Shown in pieces: positions 20,622-30,997 of a DNA stretch of 57,213 nucleotides. Source of the stretch: Cladosporium sp. IMV 00045 (lineage: Eukaryota > Ascomycota > Dothideomycetes > Cladosporiales > Cladosporiaceae); contig MSJI02000310.1 of assembly GCA_001931905.2 (NCBI GenBank), positions 1 through 57,213 on the forward strand. Direction: 5' to 3'. Position numbers and translations under genes: made by a program. The notes under the pieces are model-generated. The model ran no database searches, was not told the DNA's origin, and was given only the letters and a program-made list of their open reading frames with translations. Positions within the stretch are counted from its first letter, which is position 1; each line of letters begins with the position of its first letter.

Positions 20622-21716
20622 GTTGGCGTTGTTTGACGTTGGAAATTCGATGTGTTGATTGATGTATCAGTGGATGATCGTACGGTCGATGTTGGATTGC
20701 AATGGGTAAACTCAGAGATGTCCGTGAAGTCAAGCAGTATTTAAACTCTGGTAAGATTGCGACGATCAATCCTTCCTCGCGACGACCTCTCATGATGCTT
20801 CATAATCAGGAACGCGATCAGGCAGCCCTTCTCGCACGCAAGCTCAATCGCATTCGCAAGGTTCAAAGGATTGCGGCTGCATGTGTGAGTGTACAAAGAA
20901 ATCCAGTCGCAATAAGACCGAATTGACTAAGCCATCAGATGGTTGTGTTTCACGATCGCATCCAAACCCGGATCACGAAATCCAATGGACACGGACGCGG
21001 ACGACGACTGCAATTCCGTATGCCGATGGTGACATTACTGTCTTCGCACAGGATGACACAGCAGAAACACCACTCACCAAATCGGTATTATGGCACGCTC
21101 CCACTTAGTGCGCCTGCATAATAATCGTGTTGCTTACGGGAGGCCTTATCGGTGGTATGCTTGTTTAACGCCGAGAGAGCAAAGTCCTTTGTTTGGCGTG
21201 CACAAAGCTATCGATATACGAGCAACAGTTATCTCATGTAGTCATTTGAGGAGCTGTGCTAACTTAGAAAAGACAAGTCGGGAATATTTCGTGTTGGCAC
21301 AAGTGGTATAACGAGATCTGCAGACCATGCATACGCGAAAGGACCCAAGTCCACGGCGGACGCCGTCAGAGGCGTACATGTAGTGCTTTGATAGATGACC
21401 ATTCTTTTAATTCTAGGTTTAGCTAATGAAGAGCAGCTTGAGATCATATCATTGCCATGGGCTATTGACATATATCAAGAGTGCGAATCTCGACCATGTG
21501 AGAATTAAAATAATACATGTAGATGTACATGTGAATAGAAGATGCACGCAAGCTATACCGATGAAATCATACGCAAGGCCCAAGCTCCATCAAGCTTCAC
21601 TTCACCGTCTTCATATGTTCACGACCTCCCTCCAAACCACTTTCAAGACGATTCCAAAATCCACACATACAAACACTACCCAGACTCCTCAAAGACCCTC
21701 AAAAACCGTCAAAAAC
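20622..21716. other. Divergent intergenic region, no gene seen
   Basis: About 1.1 kb between the SDR start and the small membrane protein start. Only short incoherent frames. A CT/CA-rich stretch precedes the right-hand gene. Confidence 0.55.
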
Positions 21717-22157
21717 ATGGGCGCCCGCCTCTCCAAACCCCGCGGCCCAGCCGGCACAACCGAATCCTCTCGCCCCGTGCCCGCACCACCAGCACCCACA
21801 CCGGCACGCCCCCTCCCCCGCCGCCCCTTCAACGCGCGCACCGCCATGGCGCCCGCGGCCGCTTTCACCATGGCCTGCATCCTCTTCGTGTACAGCACGA
21901 CGAGCATCCGGGCGGCGAAAGAGAATGCCCGTCGGTACAGAGAGAAAGATACCGGTGGGGAAGGGCTGAGTTTGATTGAGGAGAATAGGAGACGGCATGG
22001 GATGGGGGGGAGGAGGGAGGGGGAGAGGGGCACAGTGGGGGAGTTGGCTGGGCAGTTGTTTGGGAAGGGTGGGGAGGAGGATAAGCAGGTGGAGGGTGGG
22101 AGGGCGAGGAGTAAGGAGGAGGAGAGGTTGAGGGCGTTGAAGGGTGAGAGGAGGTAG
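21717..22157 (+). CDS. Small single-pass membrane protein with N-myristoylation motif
   Basis: A single exon of 146 residues. The ATG at 21717 sits in a good context (AAAACATGGGC). The N-terminus MGARLSK fits the myristoylation consensus (Gly2, Ser6), with basic residues next to it. A Pro-rich segment (about 18-38) follows, then one hydrophobic segment AAAFTMACILFVYSTTSI (about 47-64), then a highly charged, Glu/Arg/Gly-rich tail. Such a layout suggests anchoring on an organelle membrane, perhaps mitochondrial, but this is inference. I do not recognise a family. An upstream in-frame extension exists but contains poor sequence. The G-rich tail is partly low complexity (GGxxE repeats). Confidence 0.6.
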   Translation: MGARLSKPRGPAGTTESSRPVPAPPAPTPARPLPRRPFNARTAMAPAAAFTMACILFVYSTTSIRAAKENARRYREKDTGGEGLSLIEENRRRHGMGGRREGERGTVGELAGQLFGKGGEEDKQVEGGRARSKEEERLRALKGERR

Positions 22158-23181
22158 GGTGATTGGAGGTTTGAATTTGCAATCTTGGGAGGGTGGGCTG
22201 TGCTTGTCGATCGGGACGGTTTCGTCGCGAAGAAGTCGACATCGCACTGGCATCATCGAGCGTAATGCTCGCCACGGAGACTCAAGGCTCAATGTCGAGC
22301 AGAACCGCTACCGGATATGTCGCTGGATTTTACTTGACTGCCACAACTCAAGTCTGGCCCGCCTCAACATTGCTCTCGAGGGTGCACATATGAAGCCTTG
22401 CTTTAGAGGCAGAATGTGCAAATATGAAAGCACAGCAGAGCACTGGCACGTCTAGCCTGAGAATACGGATCGAATCGGGTTCTTGCAGGCATGAATTGTG
22501 GTTACCGTCCTTGCAACGCCGGAGAACGGACACGAACCACAGGCGAACAGCCGATTCGGGTAACGGTCCCTCTCGTGAGGAACGATCAAGATTTTGTATG
22601 TCTAATCTAAAGGACAACGCCGATTCCACCGCTAGCCCGCGATCGCTATGTTGCGGCCACCGAGTATGCAGGCTCGAGATTGACTGTTTCAGCGAGTCTA
22701 AGAGACCTTAACCGATCGATACTGCAACGGCAACTTCTTCTGGAAAATGTCTCGTCTGGAAAGCCGCATGAGCCCTAGCTACGCAGCCCTGCAGATGCTC
22801 CGCTTGGAGGAAGCCTTTATTGCCCCATTCAAAACTACACCGCCAATGCGAGAGGCTCCAGAGTAGTGATGGATGCGCTCTGAGCGCGGCGCTAAGCCTG
22901 CTGGTGGAGACAACTCGCGGCTCGTCCGGTGTAAAGGATGAAGCACAAGGGAAGCGCGCCAATGTCGATATTCTGGCATGATTGGCGCGCGAGGGCGCAT
23001 GTAGTACTGTGGTGGGGACAACTGCACCATCACACATATTTCATCAGCATACTGTACCTATCAAACGTTGTAACATGACGGGTCATTTCTCTCAGTTACT
23101 TACCTCCTAACCCACGAACAAGCTGCGCATCAGCCTGATTTTCAAGCCTTCTTCATCAATTAAACAACTTCCAACTCAACC
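22158..23181. other. Convergent intergenic region, no gene seen
   Basis: About 1 kb between two 3' ends; frames on both strands are short and without features. Confidence 0.55.
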
Positions 23182-23813
23182 TCACCCCGTCTCCTGCATA
23201 CTAGCGTACGCCTTCTGCTGCCCCTCGAGCAAACCCGTGTAGTAGCCGGCGTAGTACCAGCTCATCATCAGGTTCTTCATGCTTTCGTCTTGCACTGTGA
23301 TAAGACTTGTCAGTTTTTCCCGAATGTTGGTCGGAATTTGCACGTGTGAATTTGAGAATCCGCTTACTGGAATTCAAGACCGCCTGTGGCATGGTAGCGG
23401 CCGGTTGTTGAAGAGTTGAAGATACTGTTGGAGCTGTTGTTGGTGCTGATGTGGGTGGCTCGATTTCCATTGGTGCACTGGCGGTCGTATGTGATTGTGA
23501 TTGTAGTTGGGACGGTTGTTGGGTGGCGGTCCCGTTTGACGTCGCCGGTCCTTGTTGATGCAATTGCGCATTGTTAGCAACGGTTGACTGGGTACTCGCT
23601 TCTTTATTGCTTTCCAGTTGGCTGAGATCGACTTGCTCGCCTTTGGCGGCTAGGCTGTGATATTTCTTGATTTCATTCCAACGTTAGTGTAAGTTCATCT
23701 CGGCATAGGAGCATAACATTGCGAACCTTGTATTCGGCTAGGGCATCTTCCCAGGATTCTTGCAGTGCGGAATCATCCCAGATTTCCTCGTGTGTTAGGT
23801 TGTCTCCTGTCAT
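23182..23813 (-). CDS. SMN1: SMN complex protein Smn1 (survival motor neuron homologue)
   Basis: Three exons, 23813-23727 (29 codons), 23665-23368 and 23294-23182, give 165 residues. Introns: 61 bp (GTTCGC...AAG with ACTAAC branch) and 73 bp (GTAAGC...CAG). Exon 1 encodes the Gemin2-binding N-terminus: MTGDNLTHEEIWDDSALQ, then ESWEDALAEYK. The middle is a Gln/Ser/Thr/Pro-rich linker without a recognisable Tudor domain, as in fission yeast Smn1. The last exon encodes the YG-box self-association helix MMSWYYAGYYTGLLEGQ near the C-terminus. SMN oligomers load Sm rings onto spliceosomal snRNAs. Divergent from NOP15 with 258 bp between starts. Both ends of the family being present makes the call firm despite the small size. 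Confidence 0.92.
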
Positions 23814-24071
23814 ATTTTGACTTGGTTTCGCTTTTTTGTCGATGAGAGGTTGTCGAATGGCACTGTTGATGGTGGGTCCACAGGTCAAGTTTAAAGTCGC
23901 CCGGCCGGCAAGTGAAGTTCAGAGGGCTCGGCAGACTTGCCCTCATCTCCGCGCTTCGCAGAGAAAAAGTTCCAGCAAGCCCGCCCAAATCTCCAAAAGT
24001 CGAGACGGGTCTTGCGAAAGAAAAAACCTCGACTACAACATATTAAACCCTCTCCCACATTCACACACAAT
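23814..24071. promoter_or_regulatory. Bidirectional promoter of SMN1 and NOP15
   Basis: Only 258 bp separate the two divergent ATGs, so both core promoters must lie here. One gene serves snRNP assembly and the other ribosome assembly. Confidence 0.6.
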
Positions 24072-25220
24072 ATGGCCGCCGAGAAGAAACGCAAGAGCGT
24101 CGACGGCGCCGCTACCGCCACCAAAAAGGTCAAAACCGCCCCCTCCGCCGAGAAGCCCGCGCCGGTGAAATCTGCCCTCAAAGGATCCAACAAAAAAGTC
24201 TCAGCAACCTCCACCAGCGAGAAGAAGCAAGCCGATGGCAAGAAAGAGAAGGTCGTGAGCAAAGCGAAGAAGTCTCTCGGCAAAACTCCCGTCGCCGCCG
24301 CCGTGAAAGAAATCGAAGAGCCCGCATCCGACAGCGAAGCCGACGACGAAGAGAGCAACCAGCTCACCGCCGACCAGACCGCCGAGCTCCTCGCCGGCTT
24401 CTCCAGCAGCGAAGACGAGGGCTCCGACAATGAAGACGGACCCACCAACGACGAGGGCGTTGCCCTCTCCAAAATCCCCGAGGCGCCTCTAAACGTGCGC
24501 GCCGTGCAAAAGCACATCATCAAAAAGACCGGCAGCCGCGAAAATGATCCCGAAACCGTCCCCGGCACCGTCCACCTCTCCCGCCTCCCCCACGGTTTCT
24601 TCGAGCCCCAGCTGCGCGCCTACCTCTCGCAATTCGGCACGATCACGCACCTCCGCCTGGCGCGCAACCGCAAGACGGGCAAGAGCAAGCACTTCGCTTT
24701 CGTGGAATTCGCCTCGTCCGCAGTCGCCACCATCGTCGCAAAGACCATGGACAAGTACCTCCTGTTCGGGCATATCATGCAAGCGCGCCGCGTGCCGGAC
24801 GAGCAAGTCACGGAGGACTTCTGGAAGGGCGAGGGACGCAAGCGCGTGGCGCCGAGGAATAAGTTGGAGGGTGTCAGGCTGCGCAAGGGCGTGAACAGGG
24901 AGGGGTGGGAGAAGAGGGTGGAGAGGGAGGAAAGGAAGCGCGAGGAGAAGGCTGCGAAATTGAAGGAGCTGGGCTATGAGTTCGACATGCCGGCTGTGAG
25001 GGCTGTGGAGAGCGTGCCGGTGCAGAAGGTGCTGAAGCAGGCGGACGATGAGGAAGCTAAGGCCATTGAGGCTGAGGAGCCGGTGAAGGTTGTGGAGAAG
25101 ACTGTTACCGAGGAGCCTGGGAAGGTTACCACCACGGTGACGGAGGAGAAGGGCAAGAAGCGCGGCGCTGGTAAGGAGGGTAAGGCGAGCGGTAAGGCGA
25201 AGAAGGCGAAGAAGAACTAG
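24072..25220 (+). CDS. NOP15: Nop15/NIFK-like nucleolar RRM protein, 60S ribosome biogenesis
   Basis: A single exon of 382 residues from MAAEKKRKSVDG. The N-terminal third is Lys/Ala/Ser-rich and then acidic, with SSSEDEGSDNED (about 115-126), typical of nucleolar proteins. A single RRM spans about 165-245: TVHLSRLPHGFFEPQLRAYL, FGTITHLRLARN, and RNP1 KHFAFVEFAS, followed by KTMDKYLLFGHIMQARRV, a stretch characteristic of Nop15/NIFK. A basic helical region (WKGEGRKRVAPRNK) and a Lys/Glu-rich tail ending in KAKKAKKN follow. Nop15 binds ITS2 of pre-60S particles. Longer than yeast Nop15 (220) because of the disordered ends, as usual in filamentous fungi. Confidence 0.88.
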   Translation: MAAEKKRKSVDGAATATKKVKTAPSAEKPAPVKSALKGSNKKVSATSTSEKKQADGKKEKVVSKAKKSLGKTPVAAAVKEIEEPASDSEADDEESNQLTADQTAELLAGFSSSEDEGSDNEDGPTNDEGVALSKIPEAPLNVRAVQKHIIKKTGSRENDPETVPGTVHLSRLPHGFFEPQLRAYLSQFGTITHLRLARNRKTGKSKHFAFVEFASSAVATIVAKTMDKYLLFGHIMQARRVPDEQVTEDFWKGEGRKRVAPRNKLEGVRLRKGVNREGWEKRVEREERKREEKAAKLKELGYEFDMPAVRAVESVPVQKVLKQADDEEAKAIEAEEPVKVVEKTVTEEPGKVTTTVTEEKGKKRGAGKEGKASGKAKKAKKN

Positions 25221-25608
25221 AAGGACATGTTTAAAAGCGAGGACGGAAGGCTTGTAATGTTATCACTTTTCTTAGTTCATGTTCAGCGGTGTTCTTGGTT
25301 GTTTTCTCGATTTTCATTTCATGGCAGTCATTCATAGAAAGGAAAATCTATCCGGCTCATCAAAAGGGCAACGCCTGGCGTTTTCATCAATGCATTCAGC
25401 CTTCCCCCTGCTTTCTCAACCTTGTACTTTTTGGCTCCCTCGCCATGCAGGGCACGCACCGTCCCGTCATCTCGCAGCAATCAAACCTTCGCCGCCATGA
25501 ACGCCACGCTATCCTCCAATATCGCCAATGCCCTCCACTGCAACAACGACAAACCACGACTCCCGCATGCAGAAAAGCACCTCAACCCCCAAACCAATCC
25601 CATCAAAA
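25221..25608. other. Convergent 3' region
   Basis: Separates the ends of NOP15 and the UBX gene; no gene seen. Confidence 0.6.
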
Positions 25609-26535
25609 TCACTTCACAATCAACGCCGCACTAGGCACCAACCCGGCCTCCTTCAGCGTCAAGCCGAAATCACTCTGGTCGAAGACCTTCTTTGGGAAAT
25701 TCTGCGTGAAACTCTCCGCCTGCACGCCACTATCTTGAGCCAAAGCATGCGCCACCTCGAAAAGCGTCGTTTCCGCAGGGAAAGTCTTCATGACATTGCC
25801 CGCGCTCGACGTCTGCAGTCTCAAGCGCGCCTCGGAGTGGTTTGCCGTCTTTGACGGAGCTGCAGCAGCAGCAATAGAAGAGCTACCACCAGCCTGCGCG
25901 GCGCCCGGATTATACGCATCAGGGTTCGCGCGCATGGCCTTCTCCTCTTCAGCTTTCTGCTTGCGCGCTCTCTTATCCGCTTCGATCTGCTCTCTAATCC
26001 TCTTCTTCGCCGCCGCATCATCGGCCTTCTCCTGCCTCTTCGCCTGCGCCTCTTTGATCTGCTCTTTGCGCCTCAACTCCTCTTTCGCATCCTCGTTGTC
26101 CTTCGTGTGCTTCCTCCTAATCTCATCGTTCCGCTTCGCCGCTTCCTTGTCCTCCTTCGCCTGCCCCGCGCGCTTGGCGGCGAGTTTTTCCCGCAGCTCT
26201 TGTAGGCGGGCGGCTTTTTCTTCTTCCGTCAGAGGGGCGAGTTCTTCTGCTGACTCGGCAAAGTCGTCGTGCCCGGATTTTTCGGCGTGGAATTGTGCTT
26301 GCGACATGCCCCGGAATTTCTTGCCGCAGTCGTTGCACACCATGCTGCGGGCTTGTTCGCCGGCTTGGAGGGCGGGGTTGTCGTCTTCGGCTTGCAGCTC
26401 TTCGAGAGGGGTGTCGGCGTTGGCGGAGAGCCAGTCGATGGCGGCGGGGAGGTTGTTGGAGGTTTTTTGAAGGGCGAGGGTGGCGCGGGGTTCTTCGAAG
26501 CCCATTTCGAGGAGATTTTGCAGGTCGGTGGACAT
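25609..26535 (-). CDS. UBA-C2H2-UBX domain protein (UBXN1/SAKS1 type), Cdc48 cofactor
   Basis: A single exon of 308 residues. Domain order: UBA (about 1-40, LLEMGFEEPRATLALQKTSN); a C2H2 zinc finger (about 67-88, MVCNDCGKKFRGMSQAQFHA then EKSGHDDF, ligands C-x2-C and H-x5-H); a long charged coiled coil (about 100-210, rich in Lys/Arg/Glu/Ala, with KRIREQIEADKRARKQKAEE); and a C-terminal UBX domain (about 228-308, beginning HSEARLRLQTSSAGNVMKTF and ending ALIVK). Proteins of this layout bridge ubiquitin to Cdc48/p97. The UBX loop is FPKKVF, a variant of the usual FPR signature for Cdc48 binding. Confidence 0.9.
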   Translation of the reverse strand: MSTDLQNLLEMGFEEPRATLALQKTSNNLPAAIDWLSANADTPLEELQAEDDNPALQAGEQARSMVCNDCGKKFRGMSQAQFHAEKSGHDDFAESAEELAPLTEEEKAARLQELREKLAAKRAGQAKEDKEAAKRNDEIRRKHTKDNEDAKEELRRKEQIKEAQAKRQEKADDAAAKKRIREQIEADKRARKQKAEEEKAMRANPDAYNPGAAQAGGSSSIAAAAAPSKTANHSEARLRLQTSSAGNVMKTFPAETTLFEVAHALAQDSGVQAESFTQNFPKKVFDQSDFGLTLKEAGLVPSAALIVK

Positions 26536-27249
26536 GATGGGCGAGGTGTTGGGGGGTGCGGGTGGGTGGTGTTGAATGTGTTGTGCTGGATGTGAGGATG
26601 AAGTAGTGATGGAGTTTGGTTGGTGTTAGATGGAAGGTGGAGCTGTTGCTAGCTACGCAGGAAGTGCAATTCCAGGGTGTGGGTGGCGTGGTGTCGATTG
26701 AAGATGACAGCTCGTTCCAGTCAAGCTCGTTCCAGGTGTCTTGATGCGGTGGCGGGGAGGAAGTTGTAGTAGTGAATGATGATACTAATCATGAAGAAGA
26801 CTAGAAGAGTCTCTTGCCCTGTGTGGTGACGTCGCTTCACAAACACGCCAGCTTGAGGCCAGAGCAGCCAAAGCGGCACACGCCATCCGAGGGGTATTGA
26901 AGGCAGACAGCAGTGAGATAAACCGATTTAATGACAGGAAAAATTAAGAAAAAAAGTACAGAAAAGTCGAGCGATATTTACTGATATTTAATGAATTTTT
27001 CAACAATACTTTCACTGCATAGTCAATCTATTTGCCCAGCCTTACCGCAAACCCAGCTTGCCTTTCTCCTCTCTCTCCAGCTCGCCCGCACGCACCAATC
27101 GATTCCCCCCAGCCGGCACCACGATCTACCACTGATATCACCAATCATCAGCCCTCCTACCTGTACCTGTCTGCCTACTTTTCCTCCTCCACACTCGATA
27201 ATCCTATACCACACTTTCTCTCGACACCCCTAAATATATCAATCTCACC
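26536..27249. other. Divergent promoter region, UBX gene / SCS2
   Basis: About 700 bp between divergent starts, with an A-rich stretch near 26940-26965 and a CT-rich leader ending CTCACCATG. No gene seen. Confidence 0.6.
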
Positions 27250-28283
27250 ATGTCTGTCGAACTCGACCCCTCCGAGCTGGGCTTCAAGCGTATGCGCATA
27301 CCCTACATCTTCCAGCAACGTAGCCCTCGTGTGAGCTGACCAACAATCAAAACAAATAGGCCCTTTCACCCATGAAGTCTCCCAGGTCCTGCGCCTGCGC
27401 AACCCTAGCAATGAACCCATCGCTTTCAAAGTCAAGACCACCGCTCCCAAGCAGTACGTGTCATGCCCTCCTTCCAACTCTCCCAGCCACACCATCAGGA
27501 CCTGACAACCTACCCTCTCCCAGGTACTGCGTGCGCCCCAACTCCGGCCGCATCGAGCCCTCTAGCGCCGTCGAGATCCAAGTCCTCCTGCAAACCATGA
27601 AAGAGGACCCCCCACTCGACGTGCGCTGCAAAGACAAGTTCCTCGTACAATCCGTCACCATCCCCTCCAACACGCCCGACGGCCAGACCGTCTCGCAAAT
27701 CTGGGCCGGCATCGAGAGCGTGTCCAAATCCTCTATCCAAGAGAAGAAGATCCGCGTCGTCTTCCTGCCCGCCGACGGCCAACCGCAAGCCCAAGCCAAC
27801 GGCATCGCCGCCGCCAACGCCAGCTCCCTCGACAACTCGCACTACAGCGAGGACCAACCCCCCGCCTACTCCAGCCCGAGCCCTCAAGCAGTGACGCCGC
27901 AGCGCAGCGTCGGCCCCACAAACTCCCTCGACGAGAAACCCGAGGGCGCCAAGAACCGCGCCGACGCCGTCCACAGCGCCCACAACCCGGCCACGCAGTC
28001 CTCCTCCCTCGCCGGCGCCGCCTCTTCTATTTCTTCCGCCATCCCCACATCGCAAGAAGACCTCCGCCGCCAACTCGACGACGCCAAAGCCACCATCTCA
28101 CGGTTACAGGAGCAGGCGGGCGCGGGCCTGCGGCAGAGAAACGTGGGCGGCAGCGGCAGTGCTGGGGAGAAGAGCGGTTCTTCAGGCTTGGCAGCGAAAC
28201 CCGCCAGCGCCGGCGGCGTCCCCGTGCAGATCGTCGCGGCCCTCTGCCTTCTCTGCTTCCTCATCGCCTACTTCTTCTTCTAG
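27250..28283 (+). CDS. SCS2: VAP/Scs2 ER membrane contact-site protein (MSP domain)
   Basis: Three exons, 27250-27289, 27360-27453 and 27524-28283, give 297 residues. Introns of 70 bp each have GTATGC...TAG and GTACGT...CAG. The MSP domain occupies about 1-125: MSVELDPSELGFKRPFTHEV, LRLRNPSNEPIAFKVKTTAP, KQYCVRPNSGRIEP (the conserved VAP signature that binds FFAT motifs), then CKDKFLVQSV. A Ser/Pro-rich linker, a coiled coil (SQEDLRRQLDDAKATISRLQ) and a C-terminal tail anchor VQIVAALCLLCFLIAYFFF ending at the stop follow. VAPs sit in the ER and recruit lipid-transfer and regulatory proteins to contact sites. Confidence 0.92.
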
Positions 28284-29809
28284 GCAAGGCGGGGAATTTT
28301 TGGTGGTGTAGGTGGTAGAGTAGTTGGCAACGACAAAAACGACAGCGGTGGTGGTGAGGTGGCGCTACGGCACGGCGGTGGCGATCGGATTCCCTTTTCT
28401 TTCTCTTCAACTTCAGTTTCTTCGACTACTTCCTCTTTATATTCTACTTCAACTGCGACTTCTTCCCCTTTCCCTTCACCTTCAAAGAACACTCCCGATT
28501 CCTCTTCGATTCAAGTCTGTGGAAAACTGGCGATTGCGCAGATTCATGAGTTGGTGGCGCTTTTTGGTCAGGGAATTGTGAAGGGGCAGCAAATTTCTGC
28601 GGCTGCCACTACTTCCGTTGCTCCTGCGACTGCTGCTGCTACTGCTGCTACTGCTACTGTCGGTGCTGGGACGGAGGATGAATGTCTATGGGACCCCTGA
28701 TGGTTGATGACTCGGTCACGAGGGCAATTCTGGCGCTTGTAGAGAACTGGACAACGCACGATGGGGCAGAATATAGAGAGGCGAAGACAAAATTGCTTGG
28801 CAATCTGCGGACTCTATTCCCATCCTCGTCTCTTCAACCTCCAGGCGGGAAAAAAAAAGACAAGAACAAGAAACAAAGAAGTGAGGATGCAAGCAACGGG
28901 AGACGGAGAATGGGGTCTACGAGCGAGCGAGCGAGCGGTTCTTATTTCTTCTTTTTCACTTTTTCTTATGTCAATCTTCTACTTTTGTATGACATTCTTC
29001 TTTTATTATGCCCCCTACTTAGCTTAGCTTAAACAGCACGCCTTTTCTTGGTCTTGTTCCAACGCATCGCGTACGCTTCTTCTGCTGGGACTTTCCCTTT
29101 GAACTCTCTCTTTACCTTCTCTGTGCGGTACTTCTTCGATAACACCCTTGATTCATGACGGAGGGTACCAAGTCGTTTCGAAGAACAACAGTTAAAAGAA
29201 GCGAAAGAAGACGGAGATTCCAAGACCGTAGTCAAGGTCAATATCAAGATCATATATATACAGTCGATTTCAAAAATACCTTTCATTCCGGCCGCTATTC
29301 CTATCTCTACTATTCACCACACTCCTGTAAAAATGATTGGACCCCAGGCTCACCTGATATCAGCCAGATAGGATGGACTGATTACCTGAGAAGCAAGTGA
29401 TCAAGACCTAAATATAAGAATAATGCAAAGGCTTTCTTCTTCTCTTCTCCACTTTGTGACTCCGCTACGTGATGTACCTTGTGTATATATGTTCGATTCA
29501 TACATTCTTCTTTCAACAGGAAATGGAAATGAGAGAGATCAAAAAGCACATAGCTCCAACTCTGATGACGAGGCGAAGACTGCACGCGTGCTCTGTCTGT
29601 CCTTAAGGAGAAGAAGAAGAAGAAGAAGAAGAAGAAGAAGAAGAATGTCTCGCTCGTTCGCTTGCTCGCGAGCAAAATGCTCTCTCCCTCAGACAAGAGA
29701 AAAAAGAAAAGTAAGAGAAAGGAAAAAGCAAGTATGGAAGGCCCCGGAAAAGAGAGAGAAGCCACCTCTCTTTCCCTCCCGTCCATACCAGTCCCTCACG
29801 TGAAACACT
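28284..29809. other. Convergent intergenic region rich in simple repeats
   Basis: About 1.5 kb between two 3' ends. Contains GCTACT/GCT repeats near 28625-28660, GAGC repeats near 28920-28940 and a long GAA run near 29608-29645. Open frames through it are repeat-driven Ser/Thr/Ala or Arg runs. No gene supported. Confidence 0.55.
29608..29645 (+). repeat. (GAA)n microsatellite
   Basis: About twelve uninterrupted AAG/GAA units following AGG; purine-only strand. Confidence 0.8.
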
Positions 29810-30413
29810 CTACACACCAATCCACATCACGCCCACAACGACATCCATCCCCTTCCCCTCCCCTCCCTCGAATTTATAGCTCCACATCCCATCCCTCTCA
29901 TTGTTCCAATAAGCCCCACTAGCGCTGTGCATGCCTCTCCTGCCCACTTTCCTCGCCTCGCCCTCAGCAGCCTCACCCTCCTCAGCCTCACCGCGCGCAT
30001 CGCTCAAGTGCTGAATAATGGTGCTGTTGACGGCGAATTTGTAGCGGTTGGCGCTCTTGGGGTTTTCTGCTTCCTCAGAGGCGGCCGGGGGTGTGGTTTC
30101 GGAGATCAGCGCTTGCAGGATTTTGTTGATGATGCTGTTGTTCCATGTTGCGGTTGAGTCGTGCTGGTAGGACGTTGCGGTCGAGAGCGTCGAGGTGCAG
30201 GCATCGCTGGCGATTTGGCTGAGGCGCGTGGGGGGGATGGGCTATGGGAGGGGGGAGACGGGGTTAGTGCGTGTTTGGTTGTTGGTTTTGGTTTTTGGGG
30301 TTGCGGTTGGGAGGTTTGAGGGTGCTGATTGTGGTGGGAGATGTGGTGGGTTGTGGGTTGCGCTGTGTTGATGTTGGGACGAGGCGGGAGGGACTTACGA
30401 AGTTGGTAGTCAT
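29810..30413 (-). CDS. Dynein light chain, Tctex type
   Basis: Two exons, 30413-30399 (5 codons, MTTNF) and 30241-29810, give 148 residues. The 157-bp intron has GTAAGT...TAG. Family features: LSQIASDACTSTLSTATSYQ; WNNSIINKILQALI (the conserved helix); the strand NRYKFAVNSTIIQ; then GMHSASGAYWNNERDGMWSY; and the terminal strand DVVVGVMWIGV. An insert with repeated GEAEEGEAAEGEA between the second and third of these is longer than in animal DYNLT1 (113). Tctex light chains dimerise on the dynein intermediate chain and link cargo. Confidence 0.87.
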
Positions 30414-30997
30414 TGCTGCGGTATTTACGAGGAAATCTGTTTGTACAAGAAGGCAATATGGTATCTCGAGAGATTTGGCGAGTTGATGTCTGGGATGATG
30501 TGGTTGTGTTTGGTGGGTGAAGGTGCACAACAGTACATGTAGTTCGGGGTTTGTTTATCGGGACCTGCGTCAAACGCCCTCGAAGTGAACCGAAGCATGC
30601 GCACGGCCCTCCCCGCGTATGCGCGGCGGAAGTATAGGATTGAAATACTAACTTTGTTTACATCACTTTCGTCTTTTTGTCGGTATACATGCTGTTCAGA
30701 TTTGTATGCAATTTGCATGAGATCCAGCTTCGATCTTTAAAGACCGAAATCCACTTGCAGCTACCGTAGACGGATCATCACGTCCAACATTAACGGTCCG
30801 GCGCTGACACCTACAGTTCTTCTGATGTGAAACACGATTCTGCACGCACAGGGCGGGCGTTTGGGCAACGTCAAACGAAGATATTCTTAGCTGCATGAAG
30901 ATTGAAAGAGAAAACACTGGTTGGCAATACAGATAATTTGCAAGTTCGGGTTCACCCAACTTTTTGCGCAAAAGAAACAACTCGAAGCTAAGCTCAG
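30414..30997. other. Intergenic region between dynein light chain and MFS permease
   Basis: 584 bp holding the promoter of the dynein light chain and the 3' end of the MFS gene, both minus strand. No gene seen. Confidence 0.6.

Noticed and set aside
24489..24806. Minus-strand frame inside NOP15
   Set aside because: Lies antisense to the RRM; the plus-strand protein has RNP motifs.
28359..28700. Plus-strand 113-codon Ser/Thr/Ala-rich frame
   Set aside because: Driven by TTC and GCT repeats in the convergent gap; no homologous features and no clear start.
29423..29803. Frame with a run of arginines (AGA repeats)
   Set aside because: Produced by the GAA microsatellite; non-coding.
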